Positions 54,831 to 64,000 of a stretch of 64,000 nt of DNA are shown piece after piece; the stretch's first letter is position 1, and each line of letters starts with the position of its first letter. Position numbers and translations under genes: made by a program. The notes below the pieces were generated by a model, which had not been told where the DNA came from, did not search any database, and saw only the letters and a program-made list of their open reading frames with translations. Origin of the DNA: Platerodrilus igneus (lineage: Eukaryota; Arthropoda; Insecta; Coleoptera; Lycidae); the NCBI GenBank assembly GCA_036346225.1, contig JARFIW010000139.1, positions 1,178,001 through 1,242,000 on the forward strand, given 5' to 3'.

Positions 54831-57800
54831 TTTTGCTATAAGGCGAATACGAAGAAAAGTGTAATATTATAGTTTAAGATAATTGGAATATGATTTTAAA
54901 TGGAACAACCAATGAATTAATCAAAAATTAATTTAATAACAACCGGTTTAATAAACAACTTGAATCATATTATAGTTTTACTATCCATGTACGTTAAGGA
55001 AAATTTGCGTCTACTATTGGAAAAATTTATTCCGAGAAACAATTGTAGCAATTGGATATATGCGTTAAGGTTGAAATCCCTTAAAGTGTTTAACGTATTG
55101 GAAGTTAAGTTTTTTCTTCGCGCCAATGTACTCGGTACCTGCAAATTGTGCAAATTTATGGTACAATTGATAGTTTTGTTTTCACAACTTGACGGTATTG
55201 GGGAATGGTAATTAAAATTGACGGGCTTGAATTTTCAAAATACAGAAAAAAATTGATATATTGTGGCCCATTTTATATTAATTTTACCTGAAAATTTGAG
55301 ATTATGAGTTTTGAAGACAGCTAATTAAATATTACACAAGTCTACATTAAACATTACATATTTTACACAATCTGAAACATATCAAATTCCAAAACAATAT
55401 CTCGATTCAGTTGAATACAGTTCATCGTCAGAGGTTTACGACAACGCGAATTGAAGGTGTAAATTAATTTTATAAAAGAAATTCCATAATTTACCATATT
55501 AGAAAAAAACATTTTACAACATGCAATAAATTTTGTATAAGGAAAAATCAATTTCAGCAACAATCAAAGATATTTTATAATAATGCTTACAAATTAGAAT
55601 CGAAAGATAAGAGTATGCTACTCAAATAAAAATTGGATCTTGGTGATGTTATGCGGTTAGTAAGAAAGACACTTCAGCCCATGAGCTCCTGGGATGGCTA
55701 AATCCTGATGCCCATGGTTACAAACGTTTCAAATGGCCTAACAAGACGCTAAGAATGGTAACGTCAACTTTTCAAAAAAAACAAAGGTCGTTAAAAATGT
55801 ATATTTGCATAAAAAAAATTTAAACATTTAAAACCAAGGGTCTCACCATTAAAACTATTTTACAAAAGTTTGACAGAATCTTCTTTTGTTTGTTAAGGGT
55901 TTCAATTTTCAATATATTGCAGTAAATTAAATCGTACCAGTTATTAACTAAATAGTTTGTCAAAAGACTCTAAGTTTTAAGTAGGAAATGTACGAGTTGC
56001 TCAAAATTTAAATATTGAGGCAACACTAATCACTTGAAACTTGAGCTTTTGTAAAATAATGAGTACAATAATCTGTACGTTTTTAATTGATCGACTATAA
56101 AATGTAAATGAAACCTTCCAACAAACTTAAAGAAGCTCTCAAACTTTTGGAATATAAAATTATTTAAATTGTATCCTCGTTTTAAATGATTGAAATTTTT
56201 TACTATGTCAAATAAAATTTTAAGGAAACTTGGTTTACTATTAAAACCCGCATCCTTATTCGTTTGTATCGCCATTTTGATAAATACGTTTAGAAAGCCT
56301 TTAAGGTCGGATTTAGACCACTTTCTGCAAGAGGGCTACATAACTGAAAGAGTCTGGCTTACCGCAAGGCTACAGATGTAACAGTGTACAATCATCCATG
56401 TAAATATCTAATTCTCCTATTTCCAATAAGATGTCTTTGTATAACCACTTTTAATTTTTATTGGAGTGTTTATGTATCAATTTCCTTTTTCACCATTTCC
56501 TAAAATGAGAATTAAAAATTATTTATTATGTAATTAATACATGGTTTAAGTGTCATTGTTTACTAAATCTATTATGTAGCAAGTTCGAAACATTAAATAA
56601 AATGTCTTTTAGAAGTTATCTAACTTTTATATCCAGAAACAAAGCAATAGATCTGGTGTAACCTGGCTACCCACCAAAGGGTTCCGCTAAACATTGTAAT
56701 TTGCCCAGTAAAGAACCTTCGATCATTTAAAACCGAGGGTCTTACAACCTATAACAACCATATATTCCCAAAAGTGGTGGACATGCAACTACGAAACATG
56801 TGGAGAAAAATTTCCAATACCGACAAGAAATTATCAAGCTAACAAGATACGTACAGATAAGTAAATGGTTTTACAGTTGTCAAGTGCAAGATTAAGGGAT
56901 TAGTTGATCGGCGGAATCAAAGACTTTAAATATGGCAACTCGATACTTTAAATAAAACCTTAACGGTTTTAATGTATAACTTTGGTTAAAGGTAAAGGAT
57001 TGCGAAATTTATGCTGTAAAATTAGAAAATTAAACCTAACGAACTACAAAAAGGACTGTCTTCTGTGTATAACTTTGTATTAAAATTAAGTTTAAGGATA
57101 GGTAGCCTTATTTTTAAATTTGTTATGTATAATGTCAATAAACATTTTATAATAGTATATAATTGTTCTTTATTTATAAAAGGCTTGAAGTTCAACAGTG
57201 CAAAGAATGTTGCGACAGCCGCATTGGCGGGGTGCGTACGCGCAGGGCCGCATTGCATAGGTGTGCATGAGATAGTGGTGTTTGCTTAAGAGGAGCAGAT
57301 GTTAACAGTCACTTCAAGCCAATATTTGGATGGTAGAGTACTTGTCTCACCTAAGATAAAAGAAACGATTTGATACCAGCTTATTAAATAAAATTAGTTT
57401 ATCGAGAAGATTGACAAAGTACATCATTCAATTACAACAATCTACGTATGTGTAGGTAAGGTTGTTTTATGATTTCATATTTTTATTTTTTAAATTCCAT
57501 TTTTTCTTTCCCATTCCAATCCTTCCGGCTTTATCCGGTTGCCGATTCGTTAATCCACGTGATCCAATAGAAGGTGTCTAAACTCTGGGAATGTTTAGCT
57601 ATTATTCCAAGCGAAAATGTTTTAAATGGGAAATAAAATGGGTAAATATTGTTTAAAAGATACTTTGTTTGAATGACCTATTTAAAATTATTTCATTTGG
57701 GTCTCTTGAACCTTTAATTTAGTGATCTGCAAATATTTATTAAAAAGTGTACCCGTTAAAATAAAAACCTTGTAACAAAATTTAGGAAAATTAAATTTTA

Positions 57801-58429
57801 GGGTAGTATTAATGAATTTAATTGGTTGAATTTCAAGTCCTACTGTATTGTAGGCAGAAAGATACGATAAAAGATTAAAGGGTTTCAGATTGTCATTATA
57901 AAAGTTCACCTATTGCAGAGGTACCAAAAGGGGTGGCATGCAACTACAGCTTCGCGAGAAAAGAATTCTTCATAAAATTAAACCATGTATATCCAGTTTG
58001 GTAAGTAGAATTGCAACCTATAAAGACGATTTAATTTGGTTAGTAAAAATGTTTTCGTGGACTAAAAAAATACAACGGTAATAGTATATGATTACATATT
58101 CTTAACAATCCAATATTTTCACACAAATTTGTTGATCTAATTTATTGTTGTAACAATGTTAAACAATCATTCCTAGTTTTACGTGAACATAATGAACAAT
58201 TATTCGTTCGCCGATAGAAAGGTTCCTTTGAATTAAATAATTAATTCATTGTTAAATGTTAGCAAAAGTAGGGTAACTCTAATAAACAAAATGTAATATC
58301 TAAAGTCGTCAATATTCTTATTAAAATAAAGATCACTTACATCTGTCTCCACTTTGTAAGGAACACATTTTCAGGAACTTTTATAATGCATCAGTCTTAT
58401 CGTAATTTCTTACTTCTGGAAAATTGTTA
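54831..58429. other. AT-rich stretch between inverted copies, no recognised gene
   Basis: Frames of 60-83 codons occur on both strands, none with motifs. An AAACC(A/G)AGGGTCT(C/T)AC block recurs at 55834 and 56740. A small GC-rich island with CATTGGCGGGGTGCGTACGC lies at 57215-57260. Parts may belong to the inverted duplication around 54.2 and 58.6 kb. Confidence 0.4.
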
Positions 58430-58690
58430 GTCCCAGAAGGACGGAATTTAACTTAAACCGATGCTGCAAAAAATCGGTCAATTTCTTCGTATTGAAAATT
58501 TTCAAAATTTATTAGTAAACACTTTTTGATGCAGAATTATGTTTTTCTAAGTCAAGATTAAATATATTTCACAAATGATTTGTAATTGGGTATGAGTCAC
58601 CAGTTAGAAATTTCGCCTTCGACATAACAAATTTAACATAAATGTACCAGATTATTGCAAATTTAATTACAACAGCATAACGAATCGTAT
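58430..58690 (-). pseudogene. Unrecognised coding-like relic, copy 2 (inverted)
   Basis: Inverse counterpart of 54300-54690. It contains TTCGCCTTCGACATAACAAA and TTTGTAAGGAACACATTTTC, matching the complement of copy 1. It diverges after the TACAAAGTGGA block. Confidence 0.5.
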
Positions 58691-59189
58691 TAGTAGTTTA
58701 ATTGGTTCCCTAAATTGCAAACGTAATAACCTGAGACTTTTAGCAACTACATAGATCTAAAGGGAATCAAAATTTCACATTGTTTCTAAAAGGTGCGTTA
58801 TTCGAAAGTCAAATAAATTTATCACCTAACACAGGTCGTGAAAATCCGAATTAATGGGTAATTTGAATATCCGATATATACTTTCGCTTGGTGATTCATT
58901 TGAAAATATTCAAGCCACCTAAAGTATGACGTAGAAGTTATTTAAAATTAAATTGTTTATTAGTAAGTATCTGACAACAATTTGGATCTTAGAAGTTTAA
59001 ATGTTTTTTGAGTTTTCATAACTTACCCTTACACATTTTGATTGCTCTAATTTGGTTTTTAATTCCACGACCGTTAAAATGAAAGTTTGGGTTTCTAGTT
59101 AAGGCATTACAGCGAAAAAGTGATAGGCGCTAATGATTGGCGGAGCAGGTAATGAGCATTTCGCCGAATCCTCAACTTGTTGGAATCTT

Positions 59190-59880
59190 AAACCTTCGGT
59201 TTGCATTCAAGGTCAAAGAGGTAGCAAGGTAATCTTTGTATGAGTTGTGTAAGTCAAGTCTTATGTGCGGATTTGTTTTGACTAAAATGGTATCTAATTT
59301 TGTCAACTCTGCGGTCTTCCATACCTGGAAAATGCTCATACGGCATCCAAAAAATGTCTGGGAACATCGTCTTGCTTATACATCCGCCCGCCAAAGTTTA
59401 AACTGTGGGACTTGCGGTTTGATTTTACGAATGGACATGCAAGAAAAGCACGTTTTAAGTAAACGTTCGTCCGCCAGTTTAAAGGCTTGTACGAACAACA
59501 GAATTGTGTAAATATGCGTTTGAAATGGAAAATGTATCGAATTTAAGAAGCAACGCTAAAATGATAGTTACCGACTGCGCATGGTGTAGAAGGTTGCAAC
59601 GTTAACGATGGCTGCCGCATGAAAGAACGCCAGTTCGACATGGGGCCGAGTTTCTGAAGCAGAAAGAGCGTTTATTCGATTAATAAATGAAAAAGAATAC
59701 AAAAAGCAGTAAAAGTCGTTGCGAACTCACGGGTTTACTCAAAATGGGGAAGAATACGATGTGAACTTTACACAAAAATGTGTTATAACGTCTTCTAGTA
59801 ATCGAAAATACGTCGGGTTAAGCGAAACCATGGAACAAAAAGGGAATTGAAACATCGGTCCGGTTGGTCTTTGGAAAAGG
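59190..59880 (+). pseudogene. Duplicated coding relic, copy C (inverted)
   Basis: Plus-strand counterpart of copies A and B. ATACCTGGAAAATGCT lies at 59319. A coding-like tail around 59660-59850 includes AERAFIRLINEKEYKK and CVITSSSNRKYVGLSE, the best-preserved version of the tail. The 91-codon frame at 59236-59511 is only one of the frames in which conservation is seen. Not recognised. Confidence 0.45.
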
Positions 59881-60179
59881 TGCTTATTAAATAAATATTA
59901 TAAGTATGCCGTATGAAAGTTCTGGTTAAAAAATGTGAATATATTTGAAATGTGGTTTGAAAATTTAAACTGTATTAGTAAAAATTGTTTGTAATAAAGT
60001 TTTAAGAAGGTTTTAGATTTTTAGTTAAGCCGCAGGAAATTTATAATTTAAGGGTTTAAAATGGAAGGGTCTTCGATTTTAAACTTTTAAAGGGATTTTA
60101 AAAATTAGACTAAAAGATGCATCGCATGTATAAAATTATAAAAGTCAAAATCGCTCGTAAATTCTTAAATGGGAGCTCC

Positions 60180-60930
60180 TTGGGGATGGTGTATGTGAAA
60201 AGTTAAAATTTGGGGTAAAAATTATAGTGATACAAAGGAATTATCTTGGGTGGAATGGAGAAAGATTTATCTCGCGGGGTATAGTGTAACTTCAGGGCGT
60301 GGTCCGATTTAATCTGTTTAGATTCGGATCTAAAAATTCTGGTAAGATGTATCATGTAAAAAATGTTTAGGACGGCAAATGAAGGAAGAAATCTTAAAAT
60401 GGGTAGTTGGGGATGATGATCTAAAAATTTTAGAATTCGGGTAGCTGAGAAAATTATATTAATTGACAAACAAGATAGGTTTATCTCGAAAGATATTGGT
60501 TAAAGAAAACTATTTTAGTTGCTTATGGAAAATAGAAATTAGAAGATCAGGACTTTAAAGGGGTATAAAGGCGTGGTCCGTTTAATTTACATTTGGATTC
60601 TACATAAAATTATGCTAACAAGATGTATCGCGTAAAATTTATAAAGCAAAGTGTACAAGTAGAATCTTAAATGGGGTAGCCTGGGGATGATGAATCTAAA
60701 ATTCCTAGAGATTGGTATAAGAAATTTTATATTGATCAAAAATGGTTTATCCGTGGGTGGAAATGTGGAGAAAGATTTATCTCGGGTGGAAAGAATGCGG
60801 TGTGATGTAATCAAATGGTTGGGGTGTCCGAGCAAGGAGGAGAGCAAGGAGGAGTCAGGAGGAGATTCATCTAAAATAAGACTTTATAGTGCGAATTTAC
60901 ATGTAAATTTGGTCCAGATGTGTGTGGAAA
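60180..60930 (+). repeat. Satellite-like units, right (inverted) arm
   Basis: Inverted versions of the 48325-49390 units. AACAAGATAGGTTTATCTCG lies at 60469, GGCGTGGTCCG at 60296 and 60570, and AGATGTATCxxGTAAAA at 60345 and 60620. A segment at 60760-60905 matches the complement of 48515-48355. Confidence 0.8.
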
Positions 60931-60957
60931 TGAGGATGCTGGTGGAAATGAGGTGCT

Positions 60958-63564
60958 ATGTTTCTTGATTTTACCCTACTATCGGAATATGAGATTAATA
61001 TCGAAACTACTAGTTTGCAATCCACTCGGAAAGCTGCTGACAGAACGTTTAATAAACGGATAAAATGGAGTAAAGACATGAATACTGAAGTTATGCGCTC
61101 CTTTTATTTAATAAATAATTGCGAAGAAATACCACTTCCAGGCTGGAGAGCATTGTTTTACCAAAATTTTATTGTAAAGTTTCCACATTTATGTGTAAAT
61201 GAACAAAACCTTGTAGATAGAAGGAATGTAATCATTAGAAAGAAATACTTAAGCCCAACCGAACTCACACAGTTAAAAGAAGAAATCACTATCAGTAGGT
61301 CTTTGCGCAATGATGAATTGGAAACAGAAATCCAAAATCCAAATACCACTATTAAACATTTTAACTGTGTGAAACCAGTGGAATATATTGATGAAGGAGT
61401 TTATGATAATTTACTAAGCAGTATAAAATTTTCTGAAAACACCTACCCATTAGACCGACCTAAAATACCAAGATTAATATTTAGAAGCACGACGAACAAA
61501 TTAATAAACAAGATAGATGCAGCACTGGCCAAATTTCTACAACCAGGTTATAATTTAGAAACTTTACACTTAGCTGTAGGAGGGAACGTAGAAAATAGAT
61601 GGAAAGAAATAAAACTGACTGTACATGATACAGCAACACAGACTATAGGTAAGAAAAAAATAGAAGCGAGAAAACCGTGGGTAACAAAGGAGATATTAGA
61701 TTTAATAGAGAATAGAAGAAAGCTTAAACCTTTCAGAGAAGTGGATAGTGAAAGTAAGCAAATATATAATACAGTTAGAAATAAGATAGTACATGAGTGT
61801 AGAAAAGCTAGAAATAAATGGATGGAGGAGAATTGTAAGGGAATACAAGATGATTTGAGAGTAGGTAAGACAGACAGGGCTTACAGGGCAGTTAAAAAGT
61901 TTTTTGGGGAAGATAGGAAAAAATATAATGGTATTAGAGACGAGAATAATGAGCTTCTAATAAATAAAGTTGAGGTAGCAGATAGATGGAAAAGATATTT
62001 AGAAGATTTATATAAGGGAGACGATATGGATGAGATAGAGAACGACCAAGAAGAGGATGTAGAAATAGGGTTCTCAATATTAAGAGAGGAATTTGATAGA
62101 GCTGTTCGGAATCTTAAACTAAATAAAGCGCCAGGGATAGACGATATTCCCACAGAATTAATAAAATATGCAAGTCAGAAAACTATAGACAGATTATTTG
62201 AACTAGTAAAAGTAATATATGACACAGGTGAGGTTCCAATAGATCTCGAAAAAAATATTATTATCCCAATCCCAAAAAAGTCAGGAGCTGATAGGTGTGA
62301 GAATTTTAGAACGGTTAGTTTAACTTCTCATGCTTTCAAAATACTAACAATAATAATTAAAAATAGAGTAGAAGCTTTGACTGAGAATTATTTAGACGAA
62401 GACCAATATGGTTTTCGTAAAGACAGAGGGACTAGAGAACCGATACTAATGATTAAGGTAATTATCGAAAAAAGGTTACAAAAAAATAAAAAGACTCATT
62501 TCGCGTTTGTAGATTTAGAAAAAGCATTTGATAGGGTTAATTGGATTGTTATGTCCAGGGTTTTGCAAGAAATAGGAATCTCTCATAGGGATAGAAAAAT
62601 TATTTACAGTCTATATAAAAACCAAAGCGTAGTAATTAGATTTGATGAAATAGAAAAGGAAGCTAAGATTAGAAATGGTGTTAGACAGGGTTGTATACTG
62701 TCTCCCTTGATTTTTAATGTTTATCTTGAGGAAGCTTTAAACTTAGCTAGAGAGAGAAAAGAGATAAGTATTAGGGTACAGGGACAGAAAATAGACATGT
62801 TACGTTTTGCAGATGATATAGCCATTATAGCAGAGTCTAGAAAAGAGTTAGGAGAGTTTTTAAATATTTTAGATGAGATACTACGGAGTAACTATAGTAT
62901 GAGAATTAACTCAGTAAAGACAAAGATAATGACAAGTGAGTTACAACCTAGTTCTAAACCAAAATTAAAAATAGGTAATACCGAGTTAGAGGAGGTAGAT
63001 GAATTTTGCTATTTAGGTAGTATAATTACAAAAGATGGACGTAGCAGAAGGGATATAGTAGCTACAATAGCTCAAGCTAGAAAAATGTTTTTAAAAAAGG
63101 ATAACTTACTAATAGCTAATAGTATTAGTTTAGATAATAGAAAAAGTTTCTTAAAGTCGTACGTATGGAGCGTTCTACTATACGGTAGTGAGACTTGGAC
63201 AATTAAAGAAGTAGATAAGAAAAAGATACAAGCTTTTGAAACTTGGTGTTATAGGAGAATGTTAAAGATTAGTTGGACAGATAGAGTAACAAACGAGGAA
63301 GTTTATAGAAGGATAGGTGAGGATCCCTGTATATGGAAACAATTGAACGTCAGGAGAGATAGAATGATAGGGCACCAGTTAAGACATGAGGGACTATTTA
63401 GTAAAGTCTTAGATTATACTCTACCAAATAAAAATAGAGTAGGAAGGCCTAGACAAAGCTATATTAGTCAAATTATTAGAGATTTAGGTTGTGAAGGGTA
63501 TGTAGACCTTTATAGACTAGCTCAGAATGGAAAAGAATTTAGAGCTGCGTCATACCGACTTTAA
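60958..63564 (+). CDS. LINE polyprotein with reverse transcriptase, 868 codons, probably chimeric
   Basis: A single open frame. Residues 30-200 contain KWSKDMNTEVMRSFYLINNC, EQNLVDRRNVIIRKKYL and a RPKIPRLIF segment, like the N-terminal region of R2-type LINE proteins. From about residue 214 (ENRWKEIKLTV) the sequence is that of a different, RTE/jockey-like LINE just before its RT. RT signatures are FVDLEKAFDRVNW (D519), GVRQGCILSPLIFNVYLE and FADDIAI (D619, D620). A C-terminal YGSETWT...YRRMLKISWTDR...GRPRQSYI tail follows. No apurinic-type endonuclease or restriction-like endonuclease is seen, though the RT parent should have had one upstream. The true start is unclear; sequence before 60958 is satellite. 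RT activity is plausible, autonomous mobility doubtful. Confidence 0.85.
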   Translation: MFLDFTLLSEYEINIETTSLQSTRKAADRTFNKRIKWSKDMNTEVMRSFYLINNCEEIPLPGWRALFYQNFIVKFPHLCVNEQNLVDRRNVIIRKKYLSPTELTQLKEEITISRSLRNDELETEIQNPNTTIKHFNCVKPVEYIDEGVYDNLLSSIKFSENTYPLDRPKIPRLIFRSTTNKLINKIDAALAKFLQPGYNLETLHLAVGGNVENRWKEIKLTVHDTATQTIGKKKIEARKPWVTKEILDLIENRRKLKPFREVDSESKQIYNTVRNKIVHECRKARNKWMEENCKGIQDDLRVGKTDRAYRAVKKFFGEDRKKYNGIRDENNELLINKVEVADRWKRYLEDLYKGDDMDEIENDQEEDVEIGFSILREEFDRAVRNLKLNKAPGIDDIPTELIKYASQKTIDRLFELVKVIYDTGEVPIDLEKNIIIPIPKKSGADRCENFRTVSLTSHAFKILTIIIKNRVEALTENYLDEDQYGFRKDRGTREPILMIKVIIEKRLQKNKKTHFAFVDLEKAFDRVNWIVMSRVLQEIGISHRDRKIIYSLYKNQSVVIRFDEIEKEAKIRNGVRQGCILSPLIFNVYLEEALNLARERKEISIRVQGQKIDMLRFADDIAIIAESRKELGEFLNILDEILRSNYSMRINSVKTKIMTSELQPSSKPKLKIGNTELEEVDEFCYLGSIITKDGRSRRDIVATIAQARKMFLKKDNLLIANSISLDNRKSFLKSYVWSVLLYGSETWTIKEVDKKKIQAFETWCYRRMLKISWTDRVTNEEVYRRIGEDPCIWKQLNVRRDRMIGHQLRHEGLFSKVLDYTLPNKNRVGRPRQSYISQIIRDLGCEGYVDLYRLAQNGKEFRAASYRL

Positions 63565-63613
63565 GTAAGTTCGAAAACAAAACAAAAAAAAAATAAAAAT
63601 CAGTTAACTAAAT

Positions 63614-63796
63614 GTCACCAGGACATAACTCACAATTAGTTAGCGGTCTGGCATGTTGGTAGCGTTTCATTGCTTAAGCCTTACCGTAACATATAATTTA
63701 ATAAACGTCACCATGACATAACTCACAATTAGGTAGCGGTCTGGCATGTTGGCAGCGATTAGTTGCTTAAGCCTTACCAAAACATATAATTTAACA
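63614..63796 (+). repeat. Two tandem units of 93 bp after the LINE ORF
   Basis: GTCACCAGGACATAACTCAC at 63614 recurs as GTCACCATGACATAACTCAC at 63707. The GCGGTCTGGCATGTTGG and TTGCTTAAGCCTTACC blocks also repeat. This is probably 3'-untranslated sequence of the LINE. Confidence 0.9.
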
Positions 63797-63933
63797 CTTT
63801 TCCTTTTTGAAGCGGATAACCAGGATATATTTCATTTCCTTATAAATGGTAATCATGTAAACATGTTAGAGTTCTTTAACAACCATCAGGTTGCTAATAT
63901 CCATGTTGAGCCAGGTGGATAGAAAAAAGATAG

Positions 63934-64000
63934 AAGGATATAGGAAGACCTAGACCAAACTATATTAGTCAAATTATTAGAAATGTAGGTTGTGAAGGGT
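63934..64000 (+). pseudogene. Second copy of the LINE RT C-terminus, cut by the window end
   Basis: AGGAAGACCTAGACCAAACT and TTAGTCAAATTATTAGAAAT closely match 63443-63508 inside the intact frame, 491 bp downstream. The rest lies outside the window. Confidence 0.85.

Noticed and set aside
56030..57289. Overlapping 74-81 codon frames as small genes
   Set aside because: AT-rich frames on both strands with no motif, start context or conservation visible.

Overview
This is an AT-rich eukaryotic window with long intergenic stretches, many (TA)n arrays, and nested transposable elements of kinds common in arthropods: an insect-type Tc1/mariner transposon, a short-LTR Ty3/gypsy element, hAT, LINE and tRNA-derived SINE copies. 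An insect or other arthropod genome is the best guess. No complete host protein-coding gene can be recognised; nearly everything that reads as protein is of mobile-element origin.

Layout. 1-1.4 kb: two decayed LINE reverse transcriptase C-termini. 2.4-3.0 kb: four tandem units of about 140 bp. 5.2-6.0 kb: a decayed Ty3/gypsy pol on the minus strand. 7.5-10.4 kb: a purine-rich then pyrimidine-rich region with a non-LTR 3'-end motif and a minus-strand ORF made of about 44-codon repeats. 12.3-13.5 kb: a foldback element carrying hammerhead ribozymes. 13.57-15.85 kb: a Tc1/mariner element with terminal inverted repeats of about 450 bp. 19.4-29.4 kb: three copies (two direct, one inverted) of a unit of about 1.5-2.6 kb with a TATA box and a tRNA-Lys-like primer-binding motif, one of them interrupted by a 500-bp foldback with hammerhead-like arms. 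29.43-33.89 kb: a young, complete LTR retrotransposon inserted in a (TA)n tract. 38-43.3 kb: three tRNA-derived SINE copies and two GT/CA arrays. 45.8-47.8 kb: a LINE endonuclease-domain relic split by an internally deleted hAT element. 48.3-61 kb: a large, rearranged inverted-repeat region with satellite units, three relics of one unidentified coding segment and signs of poor sequence quality (63-base poly-G, stretched homopolymers). 60.96-63.56 kb: an intact 868-codon LINE ORF that looks like a fusion of two LINE types.

The strongest candidate for an undescribed system is the foldback at 12.3-13.5 kb. It is a 510-bp monomer, partly in tandem and then inverted, with an extended hammerhead ribozyme (complete core, helices I-III, and a 14-bp outer helix separated from helix I by an internal loop). 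It has no recognisable reverse transcriptase and so resembles an animal retrozyme or a Penelope-like element terminal repeat.

A second theme concerns quality. In three unrelated, otherwise well-preserved elements (LTR element, mariner, hAT) each frame break I resolved looks like one base lost from a homopolymer, about ten in all and all in the same direction. That points to assembly undercalling rather than decay. All similarity statements were made by eye, without alignments or database searches.
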